Shown in pieces: positions 1-5,795 of a stretch of 5,795 bases of DNA (position 1 is the first letter of the stretch; each line of letters starts with the position of its first letter). Below the pieces are notes generated by a model. It was not told the origin of the DNA and did not search any database. It was given only the letters and a program-made list of their open reading frames with translations. The DNA is from Comamonadaceae bacterium. GTDB taxonomy: Bacteria; Pseudomonadota; Gammaproteobacteria; Burkholderiales; Burkholderiaceae_C. Position numbers and translations under genes: made by a program. The stretch is taken from the NCBI GenBank assembly GCA_024642025.1, contig JAHEBY010000176.1, positions 1 through 5,795 on the forward strand. Direction: 5' to 3'.

Positions 1-23
1 GCTATCCAAGTGCCGGGCCCCAG
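1..23. other. Start of the region downstream of hflC
   Basis: These 23 bases follow the hflC stop codon. They include the GC-rich near-palindrome GCCGGGCCCCAGC (12-24 region) but no T-run on either strand, so I do not call a terminator. The hexamer GCTATC occurs at 1-6 and again at 23-28, which is probably chance. In related bacteria a small DUF2065 membrane protein gene and then hisZ often come next, but nothing of them is visible here. Confidence 0.4.
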
Positions 24-929
24 CTATCGTTTGGCTGGCGCCGCAGAGACAGCCGGATTACCGCGCATGGATTTGAAGAACTCGGTGGTTGACGGGTCCA
101 GCACCAGCACATCGCTCTTGTTGTTGAAGCTGGCACGGTACGCGTCAAGGCTACGGTAAAACTGCGCGAATTGGGGGTCTCGCCCAAACGATTCGGCGTA
201 AACACCCGCGGCAGTGGCATCGCCCTCACCCTTGATTTTCTGCGCATCACGGTATGCGTTGGCGACGGTCACTTCCCGCTGGCGATCCGCATCAGCACGG
301 ATTTTCTCGCCTTCGGCAGCACCAGTGGATCGCAGTTCGTTGGCGACTCGCTTGCGCTCCGCTTCCATGCGGCGATAGACTGAATCCGTAATGGCTTCAA
401 CGTAGTCCACGCGGGTAATTCGCACATCAACCACATCAATACCCCAAGGCTTGACGCCGCGCACCTTGTCAAGCACTTCGCGCTTGACATCAGCCATGAG
501 GTCTTCCCGTTTCAGGGACAACAGCTCCTTCACGGTTCGCTTGTTGATTTCTTCCTGAAAAGCGTTGCGTACCACGCGGTTAAGCTGGCTCGCGCCTGCC
601 GCCTCGTTAGTGCCCACGTTTCGAATGTATTCCGTCGGCTCGGAAATGCGCCAGCGGACATACCAATCAATGACCACACGCTGTTTCTCGGCCGTCAGCA
701 TCGGCTCGTTATCGGTGGTGTCCAGCGTCAGCAGGCGCTTGTCAATGTAGGACACATTCTGGAACGGGGGCGGCAGTTTGAAGTTCAAACCAGGCTCGAC
801 AATGACTTTTTTGATTTCGCCAAGCGCAAATACCACGCCAAACTGGCGCTGATCCACAATGAAAAGTGTGGAACTCAAGATTGCCAGCAAGACCAGCAGC
901 GACGAAAAGATAAATCCAATTTTGTTCAT
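24..929 (-). CDS. hflC: FtsH protease modulator HflC (SPFH membrane protein)
   Basis: HflC is the partner of HflK in the membrane cage around FtsH. The 301-residue product starts with a single uncleaved membrane segment (about 4-24, a run of I, F, L, V and A), followed by the SPFH domain opening IVDQRQFGVVFALGEI (24-39). The middle contains the conserved PGLNFKLPPPFQNV (46-59), LDTTDNEPMLTAEKQRV.ID (69-88) and WGIDVVDVRITRVDY (162-176). The helical part follows with RRMEAERKRVANELRSTGAAEGEKIRA near 186-212, the family region before the coiled coil. The C-terminal end includes FYRSLDAYRASF (257-268) and LVLDPSTTEFFK (275-286). The ATG start has an AGGA site 7 nt upstream and gives a normal N-terminus. 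Length is somewhat shorter than E. coli HflC (334 aa) but has no sign of damage. It is the last gene seen in the block; the operon may continue outside the window. Confidence 0.98.
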   Translation of the reverse strand: MNKIGFIFSSLLVLLAILSSTLFIVDQRQFGVVFALGEIKKVIVEPGLNFKLPPPFQNVSYIDKRLLTLDTTDNEPMLTAEKQRVVIDWYVRWRISEPTEYIRNVGTNEAAGASQLNRVVRNAFQEEINKRTVKELLSLKREDLMADVKREVLDKVRGVKPWGIDVVDVRITRVDYVEAITDSVYRRMEAERKRVANELRSTGAAEGEKIRADADRQREVTVANAYRDAQKIKGEGDATAAGVYAESFGRDPQFAQFYRSLDAYRASFNNKSDVLVLDPSTTEFFKSMRGNPAVSAAPAKR

Positions 930-936
930 GACTCGT

Positions 937-940
937 TCCT
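937..940 (-). promoter_or_regulatory. Ribosome binding site of hflC, overlapping the hflK stop
   Basis: The hflK stop codon and the following bases read TAGGA on the minus strand, so AGGA shares two bases with the stop and lies 7 nt before the hflC ATG. This arrangement suggests that ribosomes finishing hflK help start hflC, keeping the two cage subunits in proportion. Confidence 0.65.
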
Positions 941-2330
941 AGCGGACATCACGCTCACGTCCGCGCGACGAATCGCGTGAACGGGCATCCGGTAAAGGCT
1001 GAGGCGCTGTTGTTGACGCGCCCGTGGTGCTCCCGGCTGTAGCACCAGCTGCGCCACTGGCGCTGCCGCCCTGCCCTGTCATTTGCATAATTTTGTCCAG
1101 CGGCAAATACAGCAGATTCGACCCTTGGCGCGAATCAACAAGCACTTTGGTGGTGTTGGCGTAAATTTCCTGCATGGCATCCAGATACATCCGGTCGCGG
1201 GTGACCTGCGGCGCTTTCTGATATTCGTTGAGCACCGAGCGGAAACGCTGCGCATCACCTTGTGCCTGGGCAACGACCCTGGCCTTGTAGGCATCAGCTT
1301 CTTCTTTGAGGCGCGACGCAGAGCCCACAGCACGGGGAATCACATCATTTGCATAGGCTTGTGCATCATTCTTGGCGCGTTCCCGCTCCTGCCCGGCCTT
1401 GAGAACGTCGTCAAAAGAAGCTTGGACCTGTTCCGGCGGGCGAACACCACCTTGCTGCATATTGATGGCCACTACCTCGATACCGACCTTGTAGCGATCC
1501 AGAATGCTCTGCATCAGGGTACGGACCCGTGGCGCGATTTGGTCACGCTCCTCGGCCAACGCAGTATCCATGCGCATTTTGCCCACCACTTCACGAACGG
1601 CAGTTTCGGCTGCCTGCACAACAGCATCACCCGGATTCCGGCTTTCAAACAAATAGGCACGGGCATCGTTTAACCGATACTGCACTGCAAACTTGATCTC
1701 GACAATGTTCTCGTCCTCGGTCAGCATGGCCGATTCGCGTAACCCGGTCGCCTTGATGATCGTGTCACGCCCGACATCAACCGAGCGAATCTGGGTCACG
1801 AATACAGCTTCATGCTGCTGGATTGGATACGGCAAGCGCCACTGAAATCCGGCATTGACCGTGCTTCGATATTTGCCAAACTGCGTGATAACCGCCTGCT
1901 GGCCCTCCTGCACGATGAAGAAACCGGTTCCGAGCCAGATCAATACGATGATGGCCAGGATAAGGCCGCCACCGATACCCGCACTCTTCATGTCCGGCTG
2001 AAATCCTCCCCCGCCCCCGCTGGAACCGTTCGTGCCTCGGCCGCTCTTGCCACCACCGCCAAAAAGACCACCGAGCTTGCGGTTGAAATCTCGCCACAGC
2101 TCGTCCAGATCAGGGGGCCCCTGAGTTGGCGTGTTTTTGCGATCCCGCGACCTGTCGTCCTGAGGAGGGGGTAAAGTGGGTTTTTCTCCCTCAGGCGGCT
2201 CTTGCGAGCTCTGAGTGGATTCAGACGGCTTGTCGTCGCCGCGACCCCATCGCGAATCGTTCAGGTTGAACATGCCTCGGATGCGCCCCGAAATCGACGG
2301 CCATTCCGAAGAGCGGAAAACAGTTTTCAT
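939..2330 (-). CDS. hflK: FtsH protease modulator HflK (SPFH membrane protein)
   Basis: HflK and HflC are inner-membrane SPFH/prohibitin proteins that assemble in alternation into a periplasmic cage enclosing FtsH, and modulate its degradation of membrane proteins. The 463-residue product has a cytosolic proline- and charge-rich N-terminal region, the conserved HflK box GPPDLDELWR (71-80), glycine-rich stretches (87-109), one membrane segment (about 118-140) and the SPFH domain from about 141 (VQEGQQAVITQFGKY). An alanine- and charge-rich coiled-coil region (about 310-365) follows, then a low-complexity tail of G, A, S and T ending in an arginine-rich stretch (about 420-463). The family C-terminal motif YLPLDKIM sits at 408-415. 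The start is uncertain: GTG and ATG lie in tandem (2331-2333, 2328-2330), and an internal ATG at 2271-2273 would give MFNLNDSRWGRG. I chose the first ATG because AAGAG lies 8 nt upstream. It follows hflX by 21 nt and precedes hflC by 9 nt. Tail and N-terminus differ in length from E. coli HflK (419 aa). Confidence 0.97.
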   Translation of the reverse strand: MKTVFRSSEWPSISGRIRGMFNLNDSRWGRGDDKPSESTQSSQEPPEGEKPTLPPPQDDRSRDRKNTPTQGPPDLDELWRDFNRKLGGLFGGGGKSGRGTNGSSGGGGGFQPDMKSAGIGGGLILAIIVLIWLGTGFFIVQEGQQAVITQFGKYRSTVNAGFQWRLPYPIQQHEAVFVTQIRSVDVGRDTIIKATGLRESAMLTEDENIVEIKFAVQYRLNDARAYLFESRNPGDAVVQAAETAVREVVGKMRMDTALAEERDQIAPRVRTLMQSILDRYKVGIEVVAINMQQGGVRPPEQVQASFDDVLKAGQERERAKNDAQAYANDVIPRAVGSASRLKEEADAYKARVVAQAQGDAQRFRSVLNEYQKAPQVTRDRMYLDAMQEIYANTTKVLVDSRQGSNLLYLPLDKIMQMTGQGGSASGAAGATAGSTTGASTTAPQPLPDARSRDSSRGRERDVR

Positions 2331-2338
2331 CACTAGTA

Positions 2339-2343
2339 CTCTT
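2339..2343 (-). promoter_or_regulatory. Weak ribosome binding site of hflK
   Basis: The minus strand reads AAGAG in the short hflX-hflK gap. It stands 8 nt before the ATG at 2328-2330 and 5 nt before an adjacent in-frame GTG at 2331-2333. It supports starting hflK here rather than at the internal ATG at 2271-2273, but does not choose between the tandem GTG and ATG. Confidence 0.5.
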
Positions 2344-2351
2344 GTGTATCT

Positions 2352-3548
2352 TTAATGGATTGTGCCTAAATCCTGGGTGGCATCACCGTTGCTGGAGGGA
2401 AAGTCCTCAACTATAACGGCGGCATTCAGCGCCTCACGGCTGTCACAACTTTGGTCGGGGCGCCGCGCGGCATCTGCCAAAGCCTGTCTGAGTATGGATA
2501 AGCCTTCACCATTTTGGGCACTGACAAAAACGCGTTGCGTCTGCTGGCCATTGACTTTAATCAAGTCGTGGAGATGTAGTGGATAGTGAGCGGTTTCAAG
2601 AGCATCCAGCTTGTTAAAAGCCAAAATCTGGGGAACCGTATCAGCTCCAATTTCGGCAAGCACGCGTTGCACTTCCTGCATTTGCTCCAAGTGATTGGGG
2701 TTCGAGGCATCCACAACGTGAATCAGCAGGTCGGCATCCACGGCCTCCTGTAAGGTGGCCTGAAACGCATCTACGAGTCCATGGGGCAAGTCGCGAATGA
2801 AACCCACGGTGTCCGAAAGCGAGGTGGTTCTTGCGTTTTCACCTAAATAGAGCTGCCTTGTCGTCGTGTCAAGCGTGGCAAAAAGCTGATCTGCCGCATA
2901 CGCACGGGCCTTGACTAGTGCATTAAACAAGGTCGACTTGCCCGCGTTGGTATAGCCTACAAGCGATATATTGAACGCATCTCGCCTCTCACGCTGCCGC
3001 CTTTGGGTCTGGCGTTGCCGCTTGACCTTCACCAGTCGCTCTTTGGTGCGCTTGATGCTGTCGCCAATCATTCGCCTGTCAAGCTCGATCTGCTTCTCGC
3101 CTGGCCCGCCGCGCACACCAGCCCCGCCGGTCTGTCGCTCCAGGTGAGACCAGCGACGGACCAAGCGCGTGCTCAGGTACTGGAGTCGAGCCAGTTCAAC
3201 CTGAAGCTTTCCCTCGTGGCTGCGTGCCCGCTGCGCGAAAATCTCAAGAATCACTAAAGTCCGATCGTTGACAGGGAGCTCAAGGTGGCGCTCAAGGTTC
3301 CGCTGCTGGGCCGGACTGAGACTTTGGTCGAACAAAACCTCCAGCGCCCCAACCTGATTTGCAAGGAGTTTGATTTCGTCTGCCTTGCCGCTTCCAATAA
3401 ACAAAGCTGCATCGGGCGCTCTACGCTTGCACGTTAGCCGCGCAACGGGTGTCAACCCGGCAGTTTCAGCCAGCAGGCCCAACTCCTCAAGTTCCTTGTC
3501 GAAATTGGGCGAACCCAAGTCGACACCAACCAGCACTGCGGGAATCAA
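2352..3548 (-). CDS. hflX: Ribosome-associated GTPase HflX
   Basis: HflX is an Obg/TRAFAC-class GTPase that binds the 50S subunit and splits stalled ribosomes after heat or antibiotic stress. The 398-residue protein has the HflX N-terminal domain (IGSGKADEI at 51-59, LFDQSLSPAQQRNLE at 72-86, DRTLVILEIFAQRARSHEGKLQVELA at 95-120 in part), the family glycine-rich GGPGE signature (147-151), then an arginine-rich helical linker (about 165-190). The G domain follows: GYTNAGKS at 198-205, the G2 threonines in TLDTTTR at 225-231, DTVGF at 246-250, NKLD at 312-315 and SAQN at 343-346. It ends about 40 residues after G5, without the extra C-terminal domain of E. coli HflX (426 aa). The start is TTG, 3 nt after the hfq TGA; the hfq stop is in the same frame two codons upstream, so translation cannot start further up. 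No Shine-Dalgarno is obvious, so coupling to hfq is likely. Family identity is certain; the exact start is slightly less so (a GTG at codon 5 is an alternative). Confidence 0.97.
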   Translation of the reverse strand: MIPAVLVGVDLGSPNFDKELEELGLLAETAGLTPVARLTCKRRAPDAALFIGSGKADEIKLLANQVGALEVLFDQSLSPAQQRNLERHLELPVNDRTLVILEIFAQRARSHEGKLQVELARLQYLSTRLVRRWSHLERQTGGAGVRGGPGEKQIELDRRMIGDSIKRTKERLVKVKRQRQTQRRQRERRDAFNISLVGYTNAGKSTLFNALVKARAYAADQLFATLDTTTRQLYLGENARTTSLSDTVGFIRDLPHGLVDAFQATLQEAVDADLLIHVVDASNPNHLEQMQEVQRVLAEIGADTVPQILAFNKLDALETAHYPLHLHDLIKVNGQQTQRVFVSAQNGEGLSILRQALADAARRPDQSCDSREALNAAVIVEDFPSSNGDATQDLGTIH

Positions 3549-3551
3549 TGG

Positions 3552-3800
3552 TCAGTCTGCGGCGGGAGCATCACTCTCGCCGGAGGAAAAATTGACCGCC
3601 CGCCCGGGAACGATGGTGGAAATGGCGTGTTTGTATACCATTTGGGTGACCGTATTGCGCAGCAGCACAACATACTGGTCGAATGACTCGATCTGACCCT
3701 GCAACTTGATTCCATTGACCAGATAAATGGACACCGGAACGTGCTCGCGTCGCAGCGCGTTCAGGAATGGGTCTTGCAGCAATTGTCCTTTGTTATTCAC
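3552..3800 (-). CDS. hfq: RNA chaperone Hfq
   Basis: Hfq is a hexameric Sm-like protein that pairs small regulatory RNAs with mRNAs and so sets their translation and decay. The 82-residue protein is almost collinear with E. coli Hfq through its core. It has the KGQ.LQDPFLNALRRE N-terminus, the Sm1 region (VPVSIYLVNGIKLQGQIESF, 21-40) and the Sm2 motif YKHAIS (56-61). Proximal-face residues Q9, Y43, K57 and H58, rim arginines R17 and R18, and distal-face Y26 are present; the third rim position (R19 in E. coli) is H20 here. The C-terminal tail is short (about 12 residues against about 35 in E. coli) and acidic (E75, D77, D82). The start is GTG, supported by a GGAGA site 5 nt upstream. hflX follows after 3 nt, the classic hfq-hflX pairing. 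The 127-nt gap before hfq suggests its own promoter in addition to read-through from bamB-der. Confidence 0.98.
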   Translation of the reverse strand: MNNKGQLLQDPFLNALRREHVPVSIYLVNGIKLQGQIESFDQYVVLLRNTVTQMVYKHAISTIVPGRAVNFSSGESDAPAAD

Positions 3801-3805
3801 GATAT

Positions 3806-3810
3806 TCTCC
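3806..3810 (-). promoter_or_regulatory. Ribosome binding site of hfq
   Basis: The minus strand reads GGAGA followed by five bases (ATATC) and then GTG. This well-placed Shine-Dalgarno supports the GTG start of hfq, for which no in-frame ATG exists nearby upstream. Confidence 0.8.
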
Positions 3811-3851
3811 GTGTTCAGAAATTAGAGGAAAGGGGACGATACCACAGTCGA

Positions 3852-3879
3852 TTGAGGCCTTGGCCCAAAGTCTGTTCAA
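3852..3879 (-). promoter_or_regulatory. Candidate promoter for hfq, heat-shock-like
   Basis: In the der-hfq gap, the minus strand reads TTGAAC (3874-3879), a 16-nt spacer, then CCTCAA (3852-3857). TTGAAC matches the sigma-32 type -35 (TTGAAA) at five of six positions, and CCTCAA matches the -10 core CCCCAT at four of six. Read as sigma-70, the -35 is reasonable but the -10 (CTCAAT, 17-nt spacer) is poor. Transcription would start about 45 nt before the hfq start codon. In E. coli, hfq is known to have heat-shock promoters, which makes the reading plausible. It rests on matching by eye in a short gap and is an inference only. Confidence 0.28.
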
Positions 3880-3904
3880 TTCCCCACGCAAATGTGCCTT
3901 TGCC

Positions 3905-3913
3905 TGTATAGCA
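3905..3913 (-). promoter_or_regulatory. Candidate extended -10 element upstream of hfq
   Basis: Just after the der stop codon, the minus strand carries TGCTATACA, a TGn extension followed by TATACA, which matches four of six bases of the sigma-70 -10 consensus. The matching -35 position falls on the der stop codon and has no good hexamer, so this would have to work as an extended -10 promoter. It would give a leader of roughly 100 nt ahead of hfq. This is weak evidence, competing with the other candidate in the same gap. Confidence 0.2.
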
Positions 3914-3927
3914 ATCGCACTGAAAAT

Positions 3928-5274
3928 TTACTTCGTGTCTTTGTCGGCGTAAGGGTTTACAGACGACTTCATTTGAATCCGCAATGGCGTTCCAACCAAG
4001 TCGAATTCTTTACGGAATCTGCCCTCCAGAAATCGCTTGTAGGCTTCAGTCACGTGCTCAAGTGAATTCCCGTGAATGATGATCACCGGAGGGTTCATGC
4101 CGCCCTGGTGGGCGTAACGCAATTTCGGTCGAAACATGCCTGAACGCTTCGGACTTTGAAACTGGACCGCTTCGAGCAAAAGTCTGGTCAGCACGGGGGT
4201 AGACATTTTGCAGTTGGCCGCCTTGTAGGCCTGTGTGATTGCCGCCCACAACGGCCCCAACCCCTGACGCTTTTGGGCGGATATGAAATGCATCGCGGCG
4301 AATTTGAGGAACGGGAGCCTGGTTTCGATTGATCGTTTGACCAGCTCACGCTCGTAATCGTCGCGTAGTGCATCCCATTTGTTGATAGCCAACACGACTG
4401 CCCGCCCACTTTCCAGAACATAGCCAGCAATGTGAGCGTCCTGATCTGTAACTCCCTGTGTTGCGTCGATCAACAGCAACACCACATTAGCTGACTCAAT
4501 AGCCTGAAGAGTCTTGACTACAGAGAATTTCTCGATGGCTTCAAATACCTTGCCGCGCCGCCGCAGGCCAGCGGTGTCTACCAGCTCGAATTGCTGGCCA
4601 TTACGCTCAAATGGAACAGAAATCGCGTCTCGGGTGGTACCGGGAAAGTCAAAAGCGACCAGACGCTCTTCGCCCAACCACGTATTGATAAGCGTCGATT
4701 TACCCACATTTGGACGACCGGCAACGGCAAGCTTTATCACCCCCTTTTGGAGCGAATCGTCGTCTTCTTGCGGCTCCTCGAGCTCAAGTTGATCCAGAGC
4801 TTCGGCGATCAGCGACCGAATACCTTCCCCGTGCGTGGCAGAAATTGGAATGACTTCGCCAAGTCCCAGCTCAAAAAACTCTCCAAGCTGGGCACCTTCA
4901 CGCAAACCTTCCGCTTTATTCGCAACAAGAAGGCAAGGTTTTCCCAATCGCCTGAGGTATCTGGCAATGTCGTGGTCTTGCGCGGAAACGCCGGCCCGAG
5001 CATCAACAACAAAAAGAACCAAATCCGCTTCCGCGACTGCCTGACGCGTCTGCTTGGCCATCTCTCTGTAAATGCCGCTGGCCGCATCAGGCTCAAAACC
5101 GCCTGTGTCAATGACAATAAATTCCTGATTGCCTTGGCGCGCGTTGCCATAGTGGCGGTCCCTGGTGAGCCCTGCATAGTCTGCCACGATGGCATCCCGA
5201 CTTTTCGTCAACCGGTTAAACAGCGTCGATTTTCCTACGTTTGGGCGCCCCACCAAGGCCAATACAGGTTTCAT
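3928..5274 (-). CDS. der: Ribosome biogenesis GTPase Der (EngA)
   Basis: Der is an essential cytoplasmic GTPase with two tandem G domains that binds the 50S subunit and supports its late maturation. The 448-residue protein is complete. G domain 1 has GRPNVGKS at 9-16, GLTRD at 35-39, DTGG at 56-59, NKAE at 119-122 and SATHG at 145-149. An acidic linker (about 161-175, rich in E and D) leads to G domain 2: GRPNVGKS at 186-193, GTTRD at 212-216, DTAG at 233-236, NKWD at 298-301 and SAQK at 332-335. The remaining residues, from about 355, form the KH-like C-terminal domain, including the GMFRPKLRYAHQGG stretch at 379-392. The ATG start fits the family N-terminus (MKPVLALVGRPNVGKS), although no clear Shine-Dalgarno lies upstream, so translation may be coupled to bamB 20 nt before. 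NKAE instead of NKxD in G domain 1 is the only motif oddity. Identification is certain from the double GTPase architecture. Confidence 0.99.
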   Translation of the reverse strand: MKPVLALVGRPNVGKSTLFNRLTKSRDAIVADYAGLTRDRHYGNARQGNQEFIVIDTGGFEPDAASGIYREMAKQTRQAVAEADLVLFVVDARAGVSAQDHDIARYLRRLGKPCLLVANKAEGLREGAQLGEFFELGLGEVIPISATHGEGIRSLIAEALDQLELEEPQEDDDSLQKGVIKLAVAGRPNVGKSTLINTWLGEERLVAFDFPGTTRDAISVPFERNGQQFELVDTAGLRRRGKVFEAIEKFSVVKTLQAIESANVVLLLIDATQGVTDQDAHIAGYVLESGRAVVLAINKWDALRDDYERELVKRSIETRLPFLKFAAMHFISAQKRQGLGPLWAAITQAYKAANCKMSTPVLTRLLLEAVQFQSPKRSGMFRPKLRYAHQGGMNPPVIIIHGNSLEHVTEAYKRFLEGRFRKEFDLVGTPLRIQMKSSVNPYADKDTK

Positions 5275-5294
5275 GACTGAAGCGGCCGGAAGCC

Positions 5295-5795
5295 CTATTC
5301 AGGCCTGAAGCCGAAAACTCCACCGCCACGGGTTACAACGACTAAAGTCCCGCCCGCCTGAACCGGTGTAGCTGCGATCGCCGTGCCGTCTGTTGACAAG
5401 CGATTTAATGCCGTGCCATCGACTCTGGAAAGCAAATGTACTAAGCCAGTGCCATCGCCCACCGCTATCGAGCGGCCAATGACAAAAGGCGCGGTAAGTC
5501 TCCGATAGCGCAACAAATCGGTCGCCCACACCTGCTCTCCGTCCTGGAGCTTCCATGCCACAATCTTTCCGTCACTCTCCGTACCATAGACAACTGTGTC
5601 ATCGCCACTCAAGCCGACAAATCCCGATGTTGCCTTTGACCAGATTAGTTTTCCGCGTTCGGCGTCGACACAACCGATAGCTGCCTGGAACGCCCTCACG
5701 CACACAATGCCGCCATTTCTGGCGCCACCAGCCACAAGATCTACGAGCCGCTCAATTTCGTTTGCACCTCGTGGGGATGCGATCGGGACCTCCCA
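5295..5795 (-). CDS. bamB: Outer-membrane assembly factor BamB, C-terminal part (partial at window edge)
   Basis: BamB is a periplasm-facing lipoprotein with a beta-propeller fold that works with BamA in the BAM complex, inserting beta-barrel proteins into the outer membrane. The visible 166 residues are the C-terminal part; the frame stays open to the window edge, so the N-terminus with its lipoprotein signal is missing. The first residues (WEVPIASPRGANEIERL) match the conserved BamB segment that in E. coli reads WQTPISQPTGSTEIDRL. Propeller-blade repeats follow: GKLIW near 48-52, a DGKIVAW...GEQVW blade near 75-90, a GLVHLLSRVDG blade near 117-127, and a closing GGGVFGF strand near 157-163. 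The C-terminus is complete, ending in TAG. An internal GTG at 5733-5735 is not the start, because recognisable BamB sequence continues upstream of it. The gene lies 20 nt before der, the usual arrangement in proteobacteria. The family assignment is firm; the length and lipobox cannot be checked here. Confidence 0.93.
   Translation of the reverse strand, partial: WEVPIASPRGANEIERLVDLVAGGARNGGIVCVRAFQAAIGCVDAERGKLIWSKATSGFVGLSGDDTVVYGTESDGKIVAWKLQDGEQVWATDLLRYRRLTAPFVIGRSIAVGDGTGLVHLLSRVDGTALNRLSTDGTAIAATPVQAGGTLVVVTRGGGVFGFRPE

Noticed and set aside
12..24. GC-rich near-palindrome after hflC as a terminator
   Set aside because: The arms are short, there is no loop of suitable size and no T-run is visible before the window ends.
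1083..1673. A long open frame on the plus strand (about 196 codons) opposite hflK
   Set aside because: It is antisense to the SPFH and coiled-coil part of hflK, shows no recognisable protein features and has no supporting context.
2004..2072. Glycine-codon-rich stretch in hflK as a DNA repeat or mobile remnant
   Set aside because: It encodes the glycine-rich linker usual in HflK before the membrane segment; the codons vary and there is no tandem repeat unit.
3854..3872. GGCC-rich inverted repeat in the der-hfq gap as a terminator of bamB-der
   Set aside because: The stems are only 4 bp with short loops and there is no following U-run, so it does not look like an intrinsic terminator.
4591..5280. 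A long open frame on the plus strand (about 229 codons) opposite der
   Set aside because: It lies entirely antisense to der, whose motifs are intact. Its translation shows no recognisable domain, and long antisense frames are common opposite conserved genes.
5295..5735. A shorter bamB starting at the GTG at 5733-5735
   Set aside because: The frame is open upstream to the window edge and the 20 residues before it match conserved BamB sequence, so this GTG encodes an internal valine.

Overview
The window holds part of one co-directional gene block, all on the minus strand, so transcription runs from high to low coordinates. The order is bamB (3' part only), der, hfq, hflX, hflK, hflC. The protein sequences are those of a betaproteobacterium, most likely in the Burkholderiales and near Comamonadaceae. 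The evidence is the bamB-der-hfq-hflX-hflKC order, an 82-residue Hfq very close to beta forms, and the HflK and BamB sequence styles. Base composition looks moderate by eye rather than very GC-rich, which would suit a freshwater-type member, but I cannot name a genus.

Region by region: 5295-5795 is the C-terminal part of the outer-membrane assembly lipoprotein BamB, cut by the window edge. 3928-5274 is Der (EngA), a double-GTPase needed for 50S subunit maturation. 3801-3927 is the only sizeable intergenic gap (127 nt). It carries a strong ribosome binding site for hfq and a plausible but unproven promoter, readable as heat-shock-like. 3552-3800 is hfq, the RNA chaperone, with a GTG start. 2352-3548 is hflX, a ribosome-associated GTPase with an apparent TTG start only 3 nt after the hfq stop and in the same reading frame. 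939-2330 is hflK and 24-929 is hflC, the two membrane SPFH proteins that form the cage around the FtsH protease. Positions 1-23 are the start of the region downstream of hflC and contain nothing I can identify.

Together the genes look like a housekeeping and stress-adaptation block: envelope assembly (BamB), ribosome maturation and rescue (Der, HflX), post-transcriptional control (Hfq) and membrane protease quality control (HflK/HflC). Spacing after hfq is tight (3, about 21 and 9 nt), so hfq-hflX-hflK-hflC is probably one transcriptional unit; bamB-der (20 nt apart) probably feeds into it, since no terminator is visible between der and hfq.

I see no mobile element, CRISPR array, RNA gene or previously undescribed system. 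The most interesting details are the in-frame hfq-UGA-C-hflX junction, the candidate promoter before hfq, the C-terminally short HflX and the use of GTG and TTG starts.
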